Assembly (NCBI GenBank): GCA_003971905.1
Contig: RSEE01000055.1
Location: 248,001-312,000, forward strand
Source: Moniliella sp. 'wahieum'
Lineage: Eukaryota; Basidiomycota; Moniliellomycetes; Moniliellales; Moniliellaceae
Length of the DNA stretch: 64,000 nucleotides
Direction of reading: 5' to 3'
Below the pieces are notes generated by a model. That model ran no database searches, was not told where the DNA came from, and saw only the letters and a program-made list of their open reading frames with translations. Positions 11,483-22,562 of the stretch are shown here, piece by piece. A program made the translations under genes and the position numbers. The first letter of the stretch is position 1. The number at the start of each line of letters is the position of its first letter.

Positions 11483-13440
11483 GCGATCGGGGCAGAGGCG
11501 CCGGGCGGCGGGTGGTGGTGGTGGTGGGGGCGGGGGCGGGGGGACGGCGGGGACGGAGAGGGCGATGGGGAGCGCAGGAGGCGCAGATGGCGGTGAGGAT
11601 GCTCACCTGCTCACCACGACCGGGAGGGCAGGATCGGCGTCCACTTTCTCGACGTTGTTTGAGCCCACGAGGAGCCCACGGAGATGCGTGATGCACACGC
11701 AGGATGCGTGATGTACAAGCACATGCAGGATGCGAGATGGCGCATCACGCTTTCCGACGCATGACGCCTGCAGGGAGGCGTGACTGGCGGGGGGGCATGT
11801 AGGCATGCGGCCCGGGCTGGCGCAGGGCCTGTGCGTGGGCACAGTCGCCTCGTGCCGCCACCAGCCGCCGCCCAGCCCCGCGCCCTGGCGTGCGCTCCCA
11901 CGCCTCGGGGCGGGCGTGTTGATTGAGGATGGGCGCAGCCCTCCACACACTGCACGGGTGCCCGGCGCCTCCTACGCGCACCGCGCCTGCACGGCGCCAG
12001 CCACGGCTGCACGCGCCTGCCTGCAACACACCGCCCACCCGAGCCACACGGGGCCACCCAGAGGGCCGGGTGGCCAGCATGCCGCCACCCGGCAGCGCCT
12101 CGCTCTGCCCGATCCCACTGGTTATCCCCTGCATCCCCTGCATCGTCCCCTGCATCCCCTGCATTCCATGCCTCCGCAGCCATCGCCCACCCGCACCCCC
12201 GCCGCTCGTTCCAGCTGCGGGCATCGCGTAGACGCATTTCATCCTAGCGCATCGGGCCACTCGCCCCTGCCCCACCGCCATCAGTGCGTCAGTGTATCAT
12301 CCGTGCCTTCTGTAGATCTTTCTCGCACCCTCCCAGCGCCCTCAGCCGCTCTGGCGCTACGCGTTACGCGCCCACGCGCACCGAAGCCTCCAAAACGTCT
12401 CATCTTCCATCTTCCCCGTGCCTTCCACGTTCCACGCTCACCGCAGCGCCATCCAACCCCTGCCAGCGTGGCAGCCCACACGTCTTGTTTCGGCTGTATT
12501 TATCTCCTCAGTTGTCCCGCCTGCGTCAGCCTCAGCCCTTTCACCCCCCCCCACCCCCCCCCACCCTTGTCAGCCTGACACCTGAGCGCCTGGGCCTGAC
12601 TCAGCAGCGCAAGCTCGACCCTAGCTCAGCCCCAACCCCAGGGGCCCCACCACTGTGAGCGCCCAGTCTGAGCGGGCGCAGCATCCCCTCTCTCGCCTCC
12701 ACGGCCCCCCACTTCCACATCCAACTGGCCTTGACTAAGGCAACTGCCAAGTCCATACGGCCGAGAAGGCGGTCATTGAAAAAGGTGGCTTTGGACTTAC
12801 CACTGCACGCATCGCTCCTGCTGTACGCTCGGCTCCACCCAGTGGGCCCTGCCCCTGGGCGGACCGTAGCGGGATAGAAAGCGCACAGTTCTCTGATATT
12901 TCCTTAGGTGTAACGGTGGGTATATAGCCTTTCTCGGCTTAAACAGTCCGTCGCTCTCACTTGCTCCCCCTTCATCCTATTATATGCTTGTCTACATGTG
13001 CCTATGGTGGCTTGAGCGTACCAGGCTGACTAGTACCAAGCCCTGAAACCATGAAGATACATCCACTTCAAGTTTCGCTACCCGCTTCGACAGGCGCCGT
13101 GGCGTGCGGGACCCCGTCAAGACATACGCCCTCTCCTTTATTCGCCTCTTCTTCGTGGCGAACTGGAGCAACACTTTCTCCCATATTATTGCGCCGCCAT
13201 GATTGCACGCGATTCGGCTTATATGGCAGCTTACCAATTGATCTTCCCAACAGTAGGCAAAGGGAGATGATGCAGCCCCCGTGGTACCTTCGCTATCATC
13301 TCTATACTGTAACAATATCATTAACAGAGCTTAAGGCTGGGACAAAGAAAGGCTGCGCCTTAACCGACCCGCTCATCCAGTGTGTATTGCTTGTTACATG
13401 TTAGTACCAAACCCGTTTAGGGAACTAGGGGAATCGCCAG
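11483..13440. other. GC-rich, low-complexity intergenic stretch
   Basis: No gene recognised. It contains G-rich runs at 11515-11550 (quadruplex-prone), imperfect GATGCGTGATG units at 11680-11760, and CCCTGCATC-type nonamers at 12125-12165. C8/C9 tracts lie near 12545-12565. Long frames here are stop-poor only because of composition. From about 12900 the sequence is less GC-rich, with nothing identifiable. Confidence 0.45.
12125..12170 (+). repeat. Imperfect CCCTGCATC short tandem repeat
   Basis: Successive CCCCTGCATC-like units with small variations (CATCGTCC, CATTCC). A low-complexity minisatellite without apparent function. Confidence 0.6.
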
Positions 13441-13559
13441 TAGATCAGGAGCATCTGGCGCTCGCCATTCGCTTCCAAACCGGAGGCAGCACCTGTGGAT
13501 ACCGTGGAGTGTTGTAGACATCCAAGCGGTGAACCACATGTTGGGCCACCGGGTGGTTC

Positions 13560-13900
13560 GAGCTTTGGCCAACGTCCCCTTCAGTTTCCCCTCAGAGGCC
13601 TATAGGGGATCTGTTGTTTTCTCTCTCCTGTTTTGCTTGTTCCCCGCAGTGTCGGCCAGTAATGTGGCCGTGCACAACTCCCGGCCATTCGTCCCGGCTG
13701 CCACTCAAGTCATCACCTTCTCCTCATCCTTCTGCCCGTCCGGTTCCCTAGGCCAACACGCAGCTTACTCCTGGTGGCGACTCGCTGTTTGATGTTCCTC
13801 TGTATTAGGCTTTGCTTCCAGAACCACCATCATTGCTATTGCATTCACCCTCGAGGACCTTCCGGGCTCCGGGTCCTTGAGACTCATCACTTTATATTCG
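13560..13900 (+). repeat. Repeat fragment shared with about 40,690-40,910
   Basis: Matches about 40690-40910 in the same orientation. Both read GCTTTGGCCAA(c/t)GTCCC(c)TTCAGTT, later TGTTCC(c/g)C, then TGGTGGCGACTCGCTG(t/c)TTGATGTTCCTCTGTA. It is therefore a member of the family that flanks the tandem array, lying about 27 kb away. Divergence is high and indels are many. Confidence 0.6.
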
Positions 13901-14346
13901 TTCCAGCGCCCAAACGTGTTGCTCACAGTCTTGGTTGCATATAGTACCATCGCGTCGTCATAGCCAAGAGGAAGAAATGTTCTTGAGTGCGTTTTCCTGG
14001 TACTTGGCGTTCTTGTCGCATTCTGCTTGTTCCAACAAACACAGTAGCTCCTTCTCCCGGTGTTCCAAAGGCGTTGTGATGCTCTCGCATACCACCCTCC
14101 GGTACGCAGTCGTCGCCTTTTGCGTTCCCGAGTCCCGCAATGTGTGGTCCACACATCGTTTTTCAATGATTCTCGCAATGCTCCAGGTTCCATCGCGCGG
14201 TAGTCAGTTCGCATCTCGGCTTTCTCCCACGCCTCGTCGCCTCCTCTTTTCCTCCAAAGCCCGCTTGTTCGGGCAGATGTGAGAGGCCGGCATAACTCGG
14301 ACGAAATGTCAAGGAAAAGAATGGCGCGAATGGGAGTCGAGCGCAT
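13765..14346 (-). other. Unidentified minus-strand open region
   Basis: A 193-codon frame plus an overlapping frame around 13958-14152 with a polar, helix-prone run (EHREKELLCLLEQAECD). I recognise no family. The left part overlaps the repeat fragment at 13560-13900, so this may be a relic of the repeated element rather than a host gene. Confidence 0.25.
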
Positions 14347-14439
14347 GCTGGACCGCTCCCGGAACGGGAGGGAGGCGCGGCCATCTTAGACCTTACAGGC
14401 CTTACATCCGGGGGCCGATGGGTACTGCATAATGGAAGT

Positions 14440-14464
14440 CATGCATCATGCATCATGCATCATG
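14440..14464 (+). repeat. Heptamer microsatellite (CATGCAT)n
   Basis: Three CATGCAT units plus CATG, equivalent to (ATGCATC)n with the palindromic core ATGCAT. A looser relative is at 49133-49150. Confidence 0.85.
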
Positions 14465-15480
14465 GGCAACGAGCCTGCTGGCGCAGGCTGGCGCCCATTG
14501 ACTACATGCGTCGTTGTGTCTGACCTGCCAGACAGCCCGGTGGATACCAGGCGATTGAAAAGTGCATCCCCATTCTCAGATCTGAGATGCGATTGGGTGA
14601 TTCATGCTCGCATGGGTGGCAAATGAGAGGTGACACACCGGTGACGCACAGGTGACGCCCCGGCGACGACCGAAGTGTGATGTTGATGACCGTCTGCGGC
14701 CAGGCCACTGGCAGGCCTTTGGGCTCGCAACGGGCAACATCGCACCATCCGCATGGCGGAATGGCGGAGTGGGCGCGTGTGATGCGTGTGATGCCGCCTG
14801 TGCTTGAGCGGACGGGCCTAAGGCCTAAATATCCAATGCGGGATGGAATGGCGATAGCAACAAGAGGATAGGTCGAGGAGGAGGCAGCTTGATCATCTGA
14901 ACTAGCACTCTGCAGGTAACGTGTTGGACGTTGGAGTACCCCGACCGACTACGAACTGAGTGTCAAGTTGAACGTGTTGAACATCGAGTACTTGAATACG
15001 TGGGGCAGGCGGTGGGGTGTATTGGGTACGAAGGAATTGTGGGGAGGTGGAGGGGCGCCTAGGTACCCACCGGGCGGCCTGTTAGGCCTTAGGCACAAGG
15101 CGCGTGTGGCGGCCAGGGCCAAGGGCTAGTGTAGCGCCCCAGTGGCGCGGGGCGCGTGATCGCAGCAGGCACAGGGGCAGCATAAGTGGTTAGCCCCGGC
15201 GCAGGGTTCAGACGAGCGCAGGGGCAGTGTGGAGCTTGGAGCAAAACCCTAGCGGGCGCTGATCCTGGCAAAAAGCAGGCCCGCGTCCTGGTCGGAACGG
15301 AATCGGGCAGGCGTGCGGGCAGTGTGCGCCCGGACGCAGTGCACGGGCCCCGAACAACAGCGGCGGCCTGCAGCAGCCAGCAGCAGCCTGCACTGCAGCC
15401 GGCCCGGGATTCAATAACTCAGGACTCCGACTCAGTGCTGGGTACTTCCAATTGCATCATGCCGCCGGACACGAAACATC
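14465..15480. other. Intergenic, no gene recognised
   Basis: Contains several short words repeated loosely (GGTGACGC units at 14630-14660, GTTGAACGTGTTGAAC-type words at 14930-15000). No coding signal I can support. Confidence 0.4.
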
Positions 15481-15488
15481 CCGTTGGG

Positions 15489-15495
15489 TATAAAA
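15489..15495 (+). promoter_or_regulatory. TATA box of the WrbA-type gene
   Basis: TATAAAA, 72 bp upstream of the start codon at 15567, followed by a pyrimidine-rich leader. Confidence 0.65.
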
Positions 15496-15566
15496 CCCAC
15501 CCGCCGTCCCAACCCCCGCCTGCTTCTTCCCCCACCTGTCCTGCACTCGTCCACCTGTCCTGCACC

Positions 15567-16259
15567 ATGTCTACCACTAAGATCGCCATTGTCTACCACT
15601 CCTTCTGGGGCCACGTTGCCACCCTCGCCGAGGAGGCTGCGCTCGGCGCCAAGGCTGCTGGCGTTCAGGTCGACGTCTTCACCTTCCCCGAGACGCTCTC
15701 TGACGAGGTTCTCGGCAAGATGCACGCTGTCAAGGAGCTTGGCACCAAGCACCCCCACATTACCGCTGCCGAGCTGGCCAAGTACGACGGGGTAAGTTGT
15801 CCTTTCCCCTCTCTTCCGCGCCGATCCCGATTGGCTGACATGGTGGTTGCTTTCTTTTAGTTCCTCTTTGCCTTTGGCACCCGTTTCGGTCGTGCCCCGG
15901 CCCAGGTCTCGGCCTTCTTTGACACGACTGGTGGCCTCTGGGCCTCGGGTGCGCTCGTTGGCAAGTTTGGTGGTTTCATCACCTGCACTGCTGGCCAGCA
16001 CGGTGGCCAGGAGACGACGGCGCTCACCACCATCCCCTTCTTGGCCCACCACGGCATTATTTACGTGCCTATCGGCTACCAGTGGCCCCAGGTGAGCAAC
16101 ACGGATGTTGTCCAGGGTGGCTCGCCTTGGGGTGCCTCGACGCTGTCCAAGTCGGACGGCTCGCGCCAGGTCAACGAGGAGGAGAAGCAGGTTGCCAAGA
16201 ACCAGGGCGAGTACTTTGCCAAGACGGTGGCCACCTTTGTCAAGGGCAAGTCGGCCTAA
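15567..16259 (+). CDS. WrbA-type NAD(P)H:quinone oxidoreductase (flavodoxin-like)
   Basis: Flavodoxin-fold FMN enzyme of the WrbA/Pst2/Ycp4 group, which reduces quinones by two electrons and protects against oxidative stress. In yeast the relatives are associated with membrane microdomains. Exon 1 is 15567-15791 (75 codons) and exon 2 is 15861-16259. The 69-nt intron 15792-15860 has donor GTAAGT and acceptor TTTTAG. The product is 207 residues, the normal length. The N-terminal strand and phosphate-binding loop read IAIVYHSFWGHVATLAE. FGTRFGRAPAQVSAFFD, FITCTAGQHGGQETT and GGSPWGASTL are the other conserved flavin-site segments. It reads without a frameshift. Confidence 0.95.
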
Positions 16260-17259
16260 CTTCGATACACGGTTATGGCCCCAGCGATGCCAGCAAGGGG
16301 CGGCCGCTCGCCATACGACTGAGACGTTGTCGTTTTTGTAGAAGTGGTCCGTCAGCTGGATCTGCTTGCCGGTTTTGTGCAATTCATGTATACAAGTTCA
16401 TCCTGTGGGCCTGGCCTCGGACACGTTAGGTAGTCTTCATTCCCGCAGCGCCAAACGTTTGGCTTCAACACGTCGGCAGGATGCTTCTGCCGTTCGTCCT
16501 GGCCGCGCGTGGAGCTGCAGGCACTCTTCCACCCACGGCCGTTGGTCTTGCGCGGAGCTTTGTTGCGAGCAAAGCTTGTAATCTCGGAGCCGAATAACCA
16601 AAACGCTACGACCCTGCCGCCAACAGTGCTCGTTCCGCAGCGTCAGGGTAGGGAACTTAGGACTGTGCTTCCTATGGACTACTTCAAAGTCGATTAGGCT
16701 GTGGCCTTGGCTGCATAGCTAATCGAAATTTCTTACGCACAATCTTATGGGCCTTGCCCGCCTTGAATGTTGTACGTAGTCCTCATATATCTATCCGTAA
16801 CCTTGTCACCAGCATTTTCGATTAGCTATGTGCGTATACCAACCAGCTGCGGAAGGTTGAACGATAGGTGAGAAACACTTTCCAACGGGTTGATGATCAA
16901 CGCATGTCATGCAGTGCTGCGGGCGTTTTTGCCTGTCGTCACCGCGTCACCTCACCCCGTCCTAGTATGCGTTACGTTGTGGGCAACGGCCCTCGACATT
17001 CTCTCTTGATCACTTCCGTTCTTGATGGTAAGTGGGTCTGTCGATGAGTGTGAACCTTGTGTGCTATATACCGATGTCGAGCATCAAGGCCTTGGGGACT
17101 ACCAAAGCTACGACGCACACGTCCGTTCGATGATCGTGACCGCCGAGGAAGAGGAACGGATTCGCGGCACGCTACTATATATACTCTGTTGGACCCAAGG
17201 TTGCTGAGCAGAAACAGGATAAAATACACACACTGGTCGCAGCCGACACTTGGCCACCT
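16260..17259. other. Convergent intergenic region
   Basis: Lies between the 3' ends of the WrbA-type gene and the Zn2Cys6 factor. It holds one inverted repeat (16713-16836) and nothing else I can support. Confidence 0.4.
16713..16836. repeat. Spaced inverted repeat
   Basis: Arm 16713-16729 (GCATAGCTAATCGAAAT) is matched by the reverse complement of 16814-16836, which gives ACATAGCTAATCGAAAA preceded by TACGC. ACGCAC after arm 1 (16734-16739) echoes the TGCGTA after arm 2. The spacer is about 85 nt. Confidence 0.6.
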
Positions 17260-20200
17260 TCACACGCCCGCTGAGCCCGTCGCGGTCGAGTGCCCGTCCC
17301 CGCGTTCCTCCAACGTATCAAACAAGTCGGCCCACGCACTGACCCAGTCCACTCGGGCGGAAACATGGGCTGAAGCAGTCCGCTGGGCGCGGCGGCCGAC
17401 CGAGGTTCGGCCACTGGCTCGGCCGGTTCAGCGGCAGCCGTGGGCACCTGCGTGCCGGGCGGCGCGGGAGCGCCCGAGAGAAAGTACTGCATAAGTTCTT
17501 GTGAGCCTGCGGCTGTGCTGGTTGCTGGTGTGGCCACAGGCCCGTTCCCGGCCCACTCCTCCCCCATCGCAGGCACGCCAGCGGTCCCAGTGGCCGGGAG
17601 CGCATTCAGACCCGAAAGTGCATTGTTGGGCAACTGGGAGAGAAGGCCTAAGCCGCCCAGCTGGAACCCGCCCAAGGCAGCGATCGCTCCGAGATTGCCC
17701 AATCCACCGAGCGCAGGGTTCAGTGGCCCGCCCGGATGGGCAAGACCAATGTTGAGCATGTTGGTCTGCGGTGTCATGGCCGCTAAGCGGGACAGCTGCA
17801 CGTCCATCAGTTGCGCCAACTCGTCCCCCGTGGGCGTGGGCAGGACGGGGAAGTTGGGATGGGCAGCAGGAGCCGGGTCGTGCGCTGGTGGCACTTCCTC
17901 CTCAGTCTCCTCTTGGGAGCGGAGAAGTTGTTGTTGCAGGCCACGTTGGAACGTGGCCGAGATGAGCCGTTCGAGATTTTTGCTCACCCCTTGTAATACC
18001 GATCCTTCCACTGCCTGGCCTTGGTCTTGAGCCGATCAATGATCCATGTCAAGTTGTCCTCCATCTCCCGTGTTTCTTCCGGACTGTCAAAGCCATCACG
18101 CTTCCTGGCGCCGAGGGATCGGATCCATCGCCATGCGCGACTCGGCGGGCGCCGGGTGATGGAACGCCAAGGGATAAAACGTACGCGGGCGGTACCACAG
18201 GTCGGTAATCATAGCCAAGCATGCCTGGAAGAGATAGTAGCGTTGGATTCGGTCCCGGCGCGAAATCCACCCTTGGGCCGACATGAGCCGCGCCTCAATG
18301 ACCAATTGGCGTGCGCGCTCGAGCGCGCGCGGGACCGACGCTACAAACGGTTGGTCCGGGTACCGGTACCCCTTGCTCATGAACGGCCGATGCAGCTTGA
18401 GGGTACGGTAGTGCACGCCAGCGCGGATCAAGCTGGCCTGCTTTTGCAACCGACGAATGTCGAGACTGCGACGCAAGCCTTCCTGACCAAAGGTCAGGTC
18501 GGTGTCACGGTGGGTCCAGGTGCGCGACTCGAGGACCTGGTGCAGCTTTTGGTCCAGACGAAGCACTCTTGGTAGTCCACCTCCTCCCCTATCACTTCGG
18601 CCTGTACTGTCAAATCCACCACTTGCCGTGCCACATCGGCCGTTTCGAGCAGGCCGAGCCAGGCGTCGTGCGGGCTGGGCATCCCGCGCACGCTCTGGGA
18701 CCACCGCGCCGGCGCATAGGGCGGGGGGTGGTTGTAACTGTTTGGGTGGATGCCGTAGACCCATTCAGCCCGAGTGGTTCCAGTCCGTCATCGTCAACGC
18801 CGTCCACACCGCACGGCCAATCTCGAGATTGTCAACGCTCATCTGCACATCCGGATCCACCCACCAATGGCTCAGCTTGCGATTGGCCTTATCCAGGGTC
18901 TGGTCCAGATCCGGTCGTGGGGCCGGGCCCACCTCGGCCCCAACGCCCCTCTCCTCGGGACTGAGCGGAGCCTGAGCTTCCTCTGTCATTCCAGGGTACG
19001 GTGGGGTATCGGCGGCCGAGCCCAGCTTGTCCAGGCCCAGACGGCGTGCGGCACGGGTGGAGCCATCGAGGAGGTGAAGTAGATCCTTGTGCCGGAAACG
19101 GTGGGCGAGCGAGTTGACGGCAACCAAGGCGGCTTGCACCCCTTCCAGGGACGGGTGGGCAGCCAACTCTGTGGCCACCAAACATTCCAGTGCTGTGTCG
19201 AGCCAGTCGTGGAGTAGGGTGGAGATCTGGTCACTGCTGCGGACGAGGTTGAAAGAGATGATCGTGGTCGAAGCAGCAGCAGCTCCACAATCGCACTCAA
19301 CGCGAACAAGACATAGGCCAAAAACGTCAGTCGCGGTTGCGGTTCCCCAGCCCCGGGTCCCGTCCCCACCACGGGCTGCACCACCGCTGCCGGCCGTGTT
19401 GACGCAGGTGCGCCATCGTCCGCATCCACCAAGCGCTGGCGCATCACCCCGCCCGGGCCAGACTCGACAATGGTAGGTAACCGATTGGCACCCTTGGAAC
19501 CGAAGCAGCCCGTTACCGAGTCGTAGAGCAAATCCAACTCCTTCATCACAAAGTCCACTCGAACAAAGGGGGTAATCATGCCCAACTCCTCGAGGTACAT
19601 ATTGATCAGCTGCACCGTCTGGGGCTTGCCTGGCAGCAGCGCCAACGCCCGCGTCTTGGCTGTCGCTTCGTTCAGGGAGCTTTTCTGCAACACCCGCTCC
19701 CCAATCGCCAACAGTGCACTGCCATTCTCCTCTTTCCCACGCAGACCTAACCCTCCCAGGCCCACCGGTAGACCGGGATGCGTGCTGGACGTCGACACAC
19801 TTGGCGTCGTTCCACGATCTGCTTTCCACTTTTCTCCGCTGGGCGGCACCAGACCTGCGTCCCCAGCCGCGACAGGCCCTTCCCCCGCTGACTCGGGAGC
19901 ACGCCCACGGGAGCGACCACGAACTTCCTCTTCCTCCCCGCCTCTTTCCTGCGCATCCGTCTCGCCCTTTCCGTCGTCCTCCCCTCCCTGCCCTCGCGAT
20001 AGAGCCGCTGGAGACCCAAGACGGCCGAGGTTGTGTCCTGGTTGCCTAGTGTGTCCAACAGCTCCGTCGTATCCTGATTCCCCGACGCATACAGACGCGC
20101 TTGGGTCTCCGGGGGCGGACGAGAATGGGAATTGCGCCGGTTTCGCTCCGCTGCTTCAGCCACAATGGCAAACGCCGGCATCCCTGCTCGTCGTGGGCTG

Positions 20201-21207
20201 CCAGCGGTCTGGGACGAAGTGCGGGCCATGTGACTGGGCAGGTGCGGGCTGGCAGCCGTATGAGGGGACGAAGGGTGGGTGACGGTGGAAGGAGAGGCGG
20301 ACGAGGGTGCGGAACGGGCTGGTTTGTTGGCGTCCATGGCGGTTAGGAGGGCGTGGAGCCCCGAGGGACCTGGCGGTCCAGGGCTGCTGGAGGTCGGGGG
20401 GGAAGTTGAGGCCGAAGCCACGGGGGGGGGATACGGTTGGGATGCGAGGGAACCGGCGGGTACATTGATCTGGGCGGCCAAGCGAGCGGCGTTGGTGCGT
20501 GCCTGCATGGCCAGCTGGGCATGCGTGGCGGCCGAAGGGGTGGAGCTGGGCGTGGCAAGGGAGGCGGGGTGAAGGTGGCAGGAATGGCGAGCGGGGGTGG
20601 GTTGGGCCCACTGCCCGGGCCGGGAGGTGGACGGAACCGCTTGGCAAGGTACCTCTCCTCTTCTCCCTCGTCCTCCTCGTCCTCGTCCTCCTCCCCACTG
20701 TCCTCCGACTCGCCCGACTCGCCCTCGGGCCCGCATACTCGTACCCCGCCTCTGGCCTGCCTGGCAACCCCGCACCGGGTGGCAAATGCTCCCCGGCGCG
20801 CTGGCGCGCCGCCTTGATGGCCTTGCGTCTTGCCCTTCGTTTTTCGCCCTCGGCCATTTTGCGCAGCCGACTTTCCCGCTGGTCCACTGTCTCATAGTCC
20901 CGCTCATCGCCAAACTTGCATCCGCCCGCGGATCTTGCGACGGATGCATGCGGAACACCCGGGTACCTGACGGTCGCATCTGTGCGGGTGTCAGCATGCT
21001 CTGCCGGGGCGGGAGGGCGGGAGGGGGGGAGGAGGTGCGTACTTGAGCTTGCGGTGGCGGCACTCGGTGCAGGAGATGGGCTGGCGCTGCTTGCGCGGGC
21101 GCTTGCCATGTGGCGGGGGGGGCGGGGCGGACGGGGGCGGAGGGGCGGCGGAGGGGGGGAGAGAGGGAGTGGGCGACGGACGGGGCGGGCGGGAGGCTGG
21201 TGCTCAT
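17260..21207 (-). CDS. Zn2Cys6 fungal transcription factor
   Basis: Nuclear binuclear-zinc-cluster regulator; target unknown. From a likely start at 21207 (MSTSLPPAP) the sequence reaches a basic KRPRKQRQPI stretch and the cluster C-T-E-C-R-H-R-K-L-K, which is split by a 63-nt intron (21042-20980, donor GTACGC, acceptor CACAG). It resumes as C-D-R-Q-V-P-G-C-S-A-C-I-R-R. The sixth Cys (GCKFGDERDYE) appears after a one-base frame change. There follow a Lys/Arg-rich helix, a long Ser/Pro/Ala linker, and a middle-homology-type helical region with QLINMYLEELGMITPFVRVDF and LGLDKLG. The C-terminal segment reads SQELMQYFLSG and ends in an acidic tail, with the stop at 17260-17262. The coding frame changes several times, mostly at short homopolymers, so exact exon limits are uncertain. 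Confidence 0.8.
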
Positions 21208-21968
21208 GGCCACGGAGACGGAGGGAAGGGGGCGCCGGAGCGAGCGGATGGTGGTTGGCTTGTTCGGCGGCGGGCTGCTGGGCGCTGAGGCTAGCTGGGC
21301 GTGGCGTGGCGTGAGGTGCCGCCATTCGTGACTGAAGAGCCCCGATTGGCTACGCGAGCGGAGCGGAGCAGCGCCAACGCGCGCAAGGCGCATACGCCTC
21401 CTGTGCCTCTTCGCACGGAGAAGTGCTGCGGTTAAGTCCGTGTCTCGCCCCGCCCCACTTGAATATTGAATCTTTCTGTGGCTCCCGCGTGCCAGCCGCC
21501 GCCGCCACGCGGTCGCCCCTGCGGAGTTGTATGTAACCCTAGCACCACGTGCTCCCGCCCAGACCACATGCCCCCTGGCGACCCTGTTGAGCTGACATTA
21601 TGTACCTTGACACACGCAAGAACCGATCACTGTCAATATCGATTGGACGACGGACGACGGAGCGCGGAGAGGGAGAGGGGGACAGAGGGATACGGAGGAC
21701 TTGAGAGGAAGAGGAGGAGCATAGGGGGGGAACAGGTAAATTCATATGGGCAGCCACGGCTAGCACCATGGACCGGAGAACAGACATGAGATCGTCGATG
21801 CGATGCAAACGTAAAACGCCTCTTCGACCCGGCCAGGACATCGCCAGAGCTGTCCTGCATCGCCCCGCGGCACATTCGACTGGCTCTGGGTGTCGCCCTG
21901 GGCCAGGGACGCCGTTGTACCAGCACACAGTCAGGCCGAAGGGGCTCCACATAAAATCTATGGCAGGC
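21208..21968. other. Intergenic between the Zn2Cys6 factor and Yop1 genes
   Basis: Upstream region of the transcription factor and downstream region of YOP1. G-rich and purine-rich runs at 21650-21730. No additional gene recognised. Confidence 0.35.
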
Positions 21969-22562
21969 CTAGCCACGCTTTAGCACAGGCTTCTTGTGGA
22001 AAAAGACGGGCACGCAGCTTGGTGTACACCACCTTGGCGCCCTGGGTCTGGGGCAGCATGAGCCACACAAGGATGATGGCCTTGAAGGTGTAGTAGAAGG
22101 GGACCCAGTGGAGGATGATCGACGAGAACGACTCGAGGATGGTAAGGAAGCCAAACGAGACCCAGTAGGTCAGCCACTGCACATCGTCGTCCTTGGCCGG
22201 CGTCTCAATCGCGCGGAGGGAGAAGTAGGCGGGCAGGGCAAAGCCGAGAATGGTGGTGAAGAAGTTGGCGGCAATGTTGAAGAAGATGGCGATGGCCAGG
22301 AGGAAGAAGACACCAAGGGTGCCGTACGCCTTGGGCACGTGGGTCGTCTGCTCAAGCTTGACCAATGCCGGGGTACTTCTCCAGCTGCGAAAGGAGAGGA
22401 AGCAAATCAGTACTGGGGACAAGGCAACGGGGGAAGCAGCTGCGCACGACGTACCTCCTTGTCGATCTGGGCCACGTAGTACTGGACCTTGGTGTGGACC
22501 GACTTGAGCTGGGGGGGAACGTTGACGTTCTGGAGCTGAGGGGGGGCCTGGAAGGAGGACAT
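21969..22562 (-). CDS. YOP1: Yop1/DP1-family ER-shaping protein
   Basis: HVA22/TB2/DP1-family hairpin membrane protein that bends tubular ER with reticulons. Exon 1 is 22562-22455 (36 codons) and exon 2 begins at 22384. The intron 22454-22385 (70 nt) has donor GTACGT and acceptor CGCAG. Recognisable segments are VPKAYGTLGVFFLL, ILGFALPAYFSLRAIETP, LTYWVSFGFLTILESF and VPFYYTFKAIILVWLMLPQ, the characteristic hydrophobic hairpin pair. Two single-base insertions disturb the frame. One is in the C-run just after LEKY (about 22370-22373) and one follows KVVYTKL (about 21995-22000). With both allowed for, the product is 173 residues and ends KKPVLKRG at the stop 21969-21971, the expected family size. 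Confidence 0.92.

Noticed and set aside
11805-12578. A 257-codon frame in the GC-rich gap
   Set aside because: Composition-driven. It crosses the CCCTGCATC minisatellite and C-tracts and has no domain.
15432-16382. A 316-codon minus-strand frame opposite the WrbA-type gene
   Set aside because: Antisense shadow; the plus strand has the intron and all family motifs.
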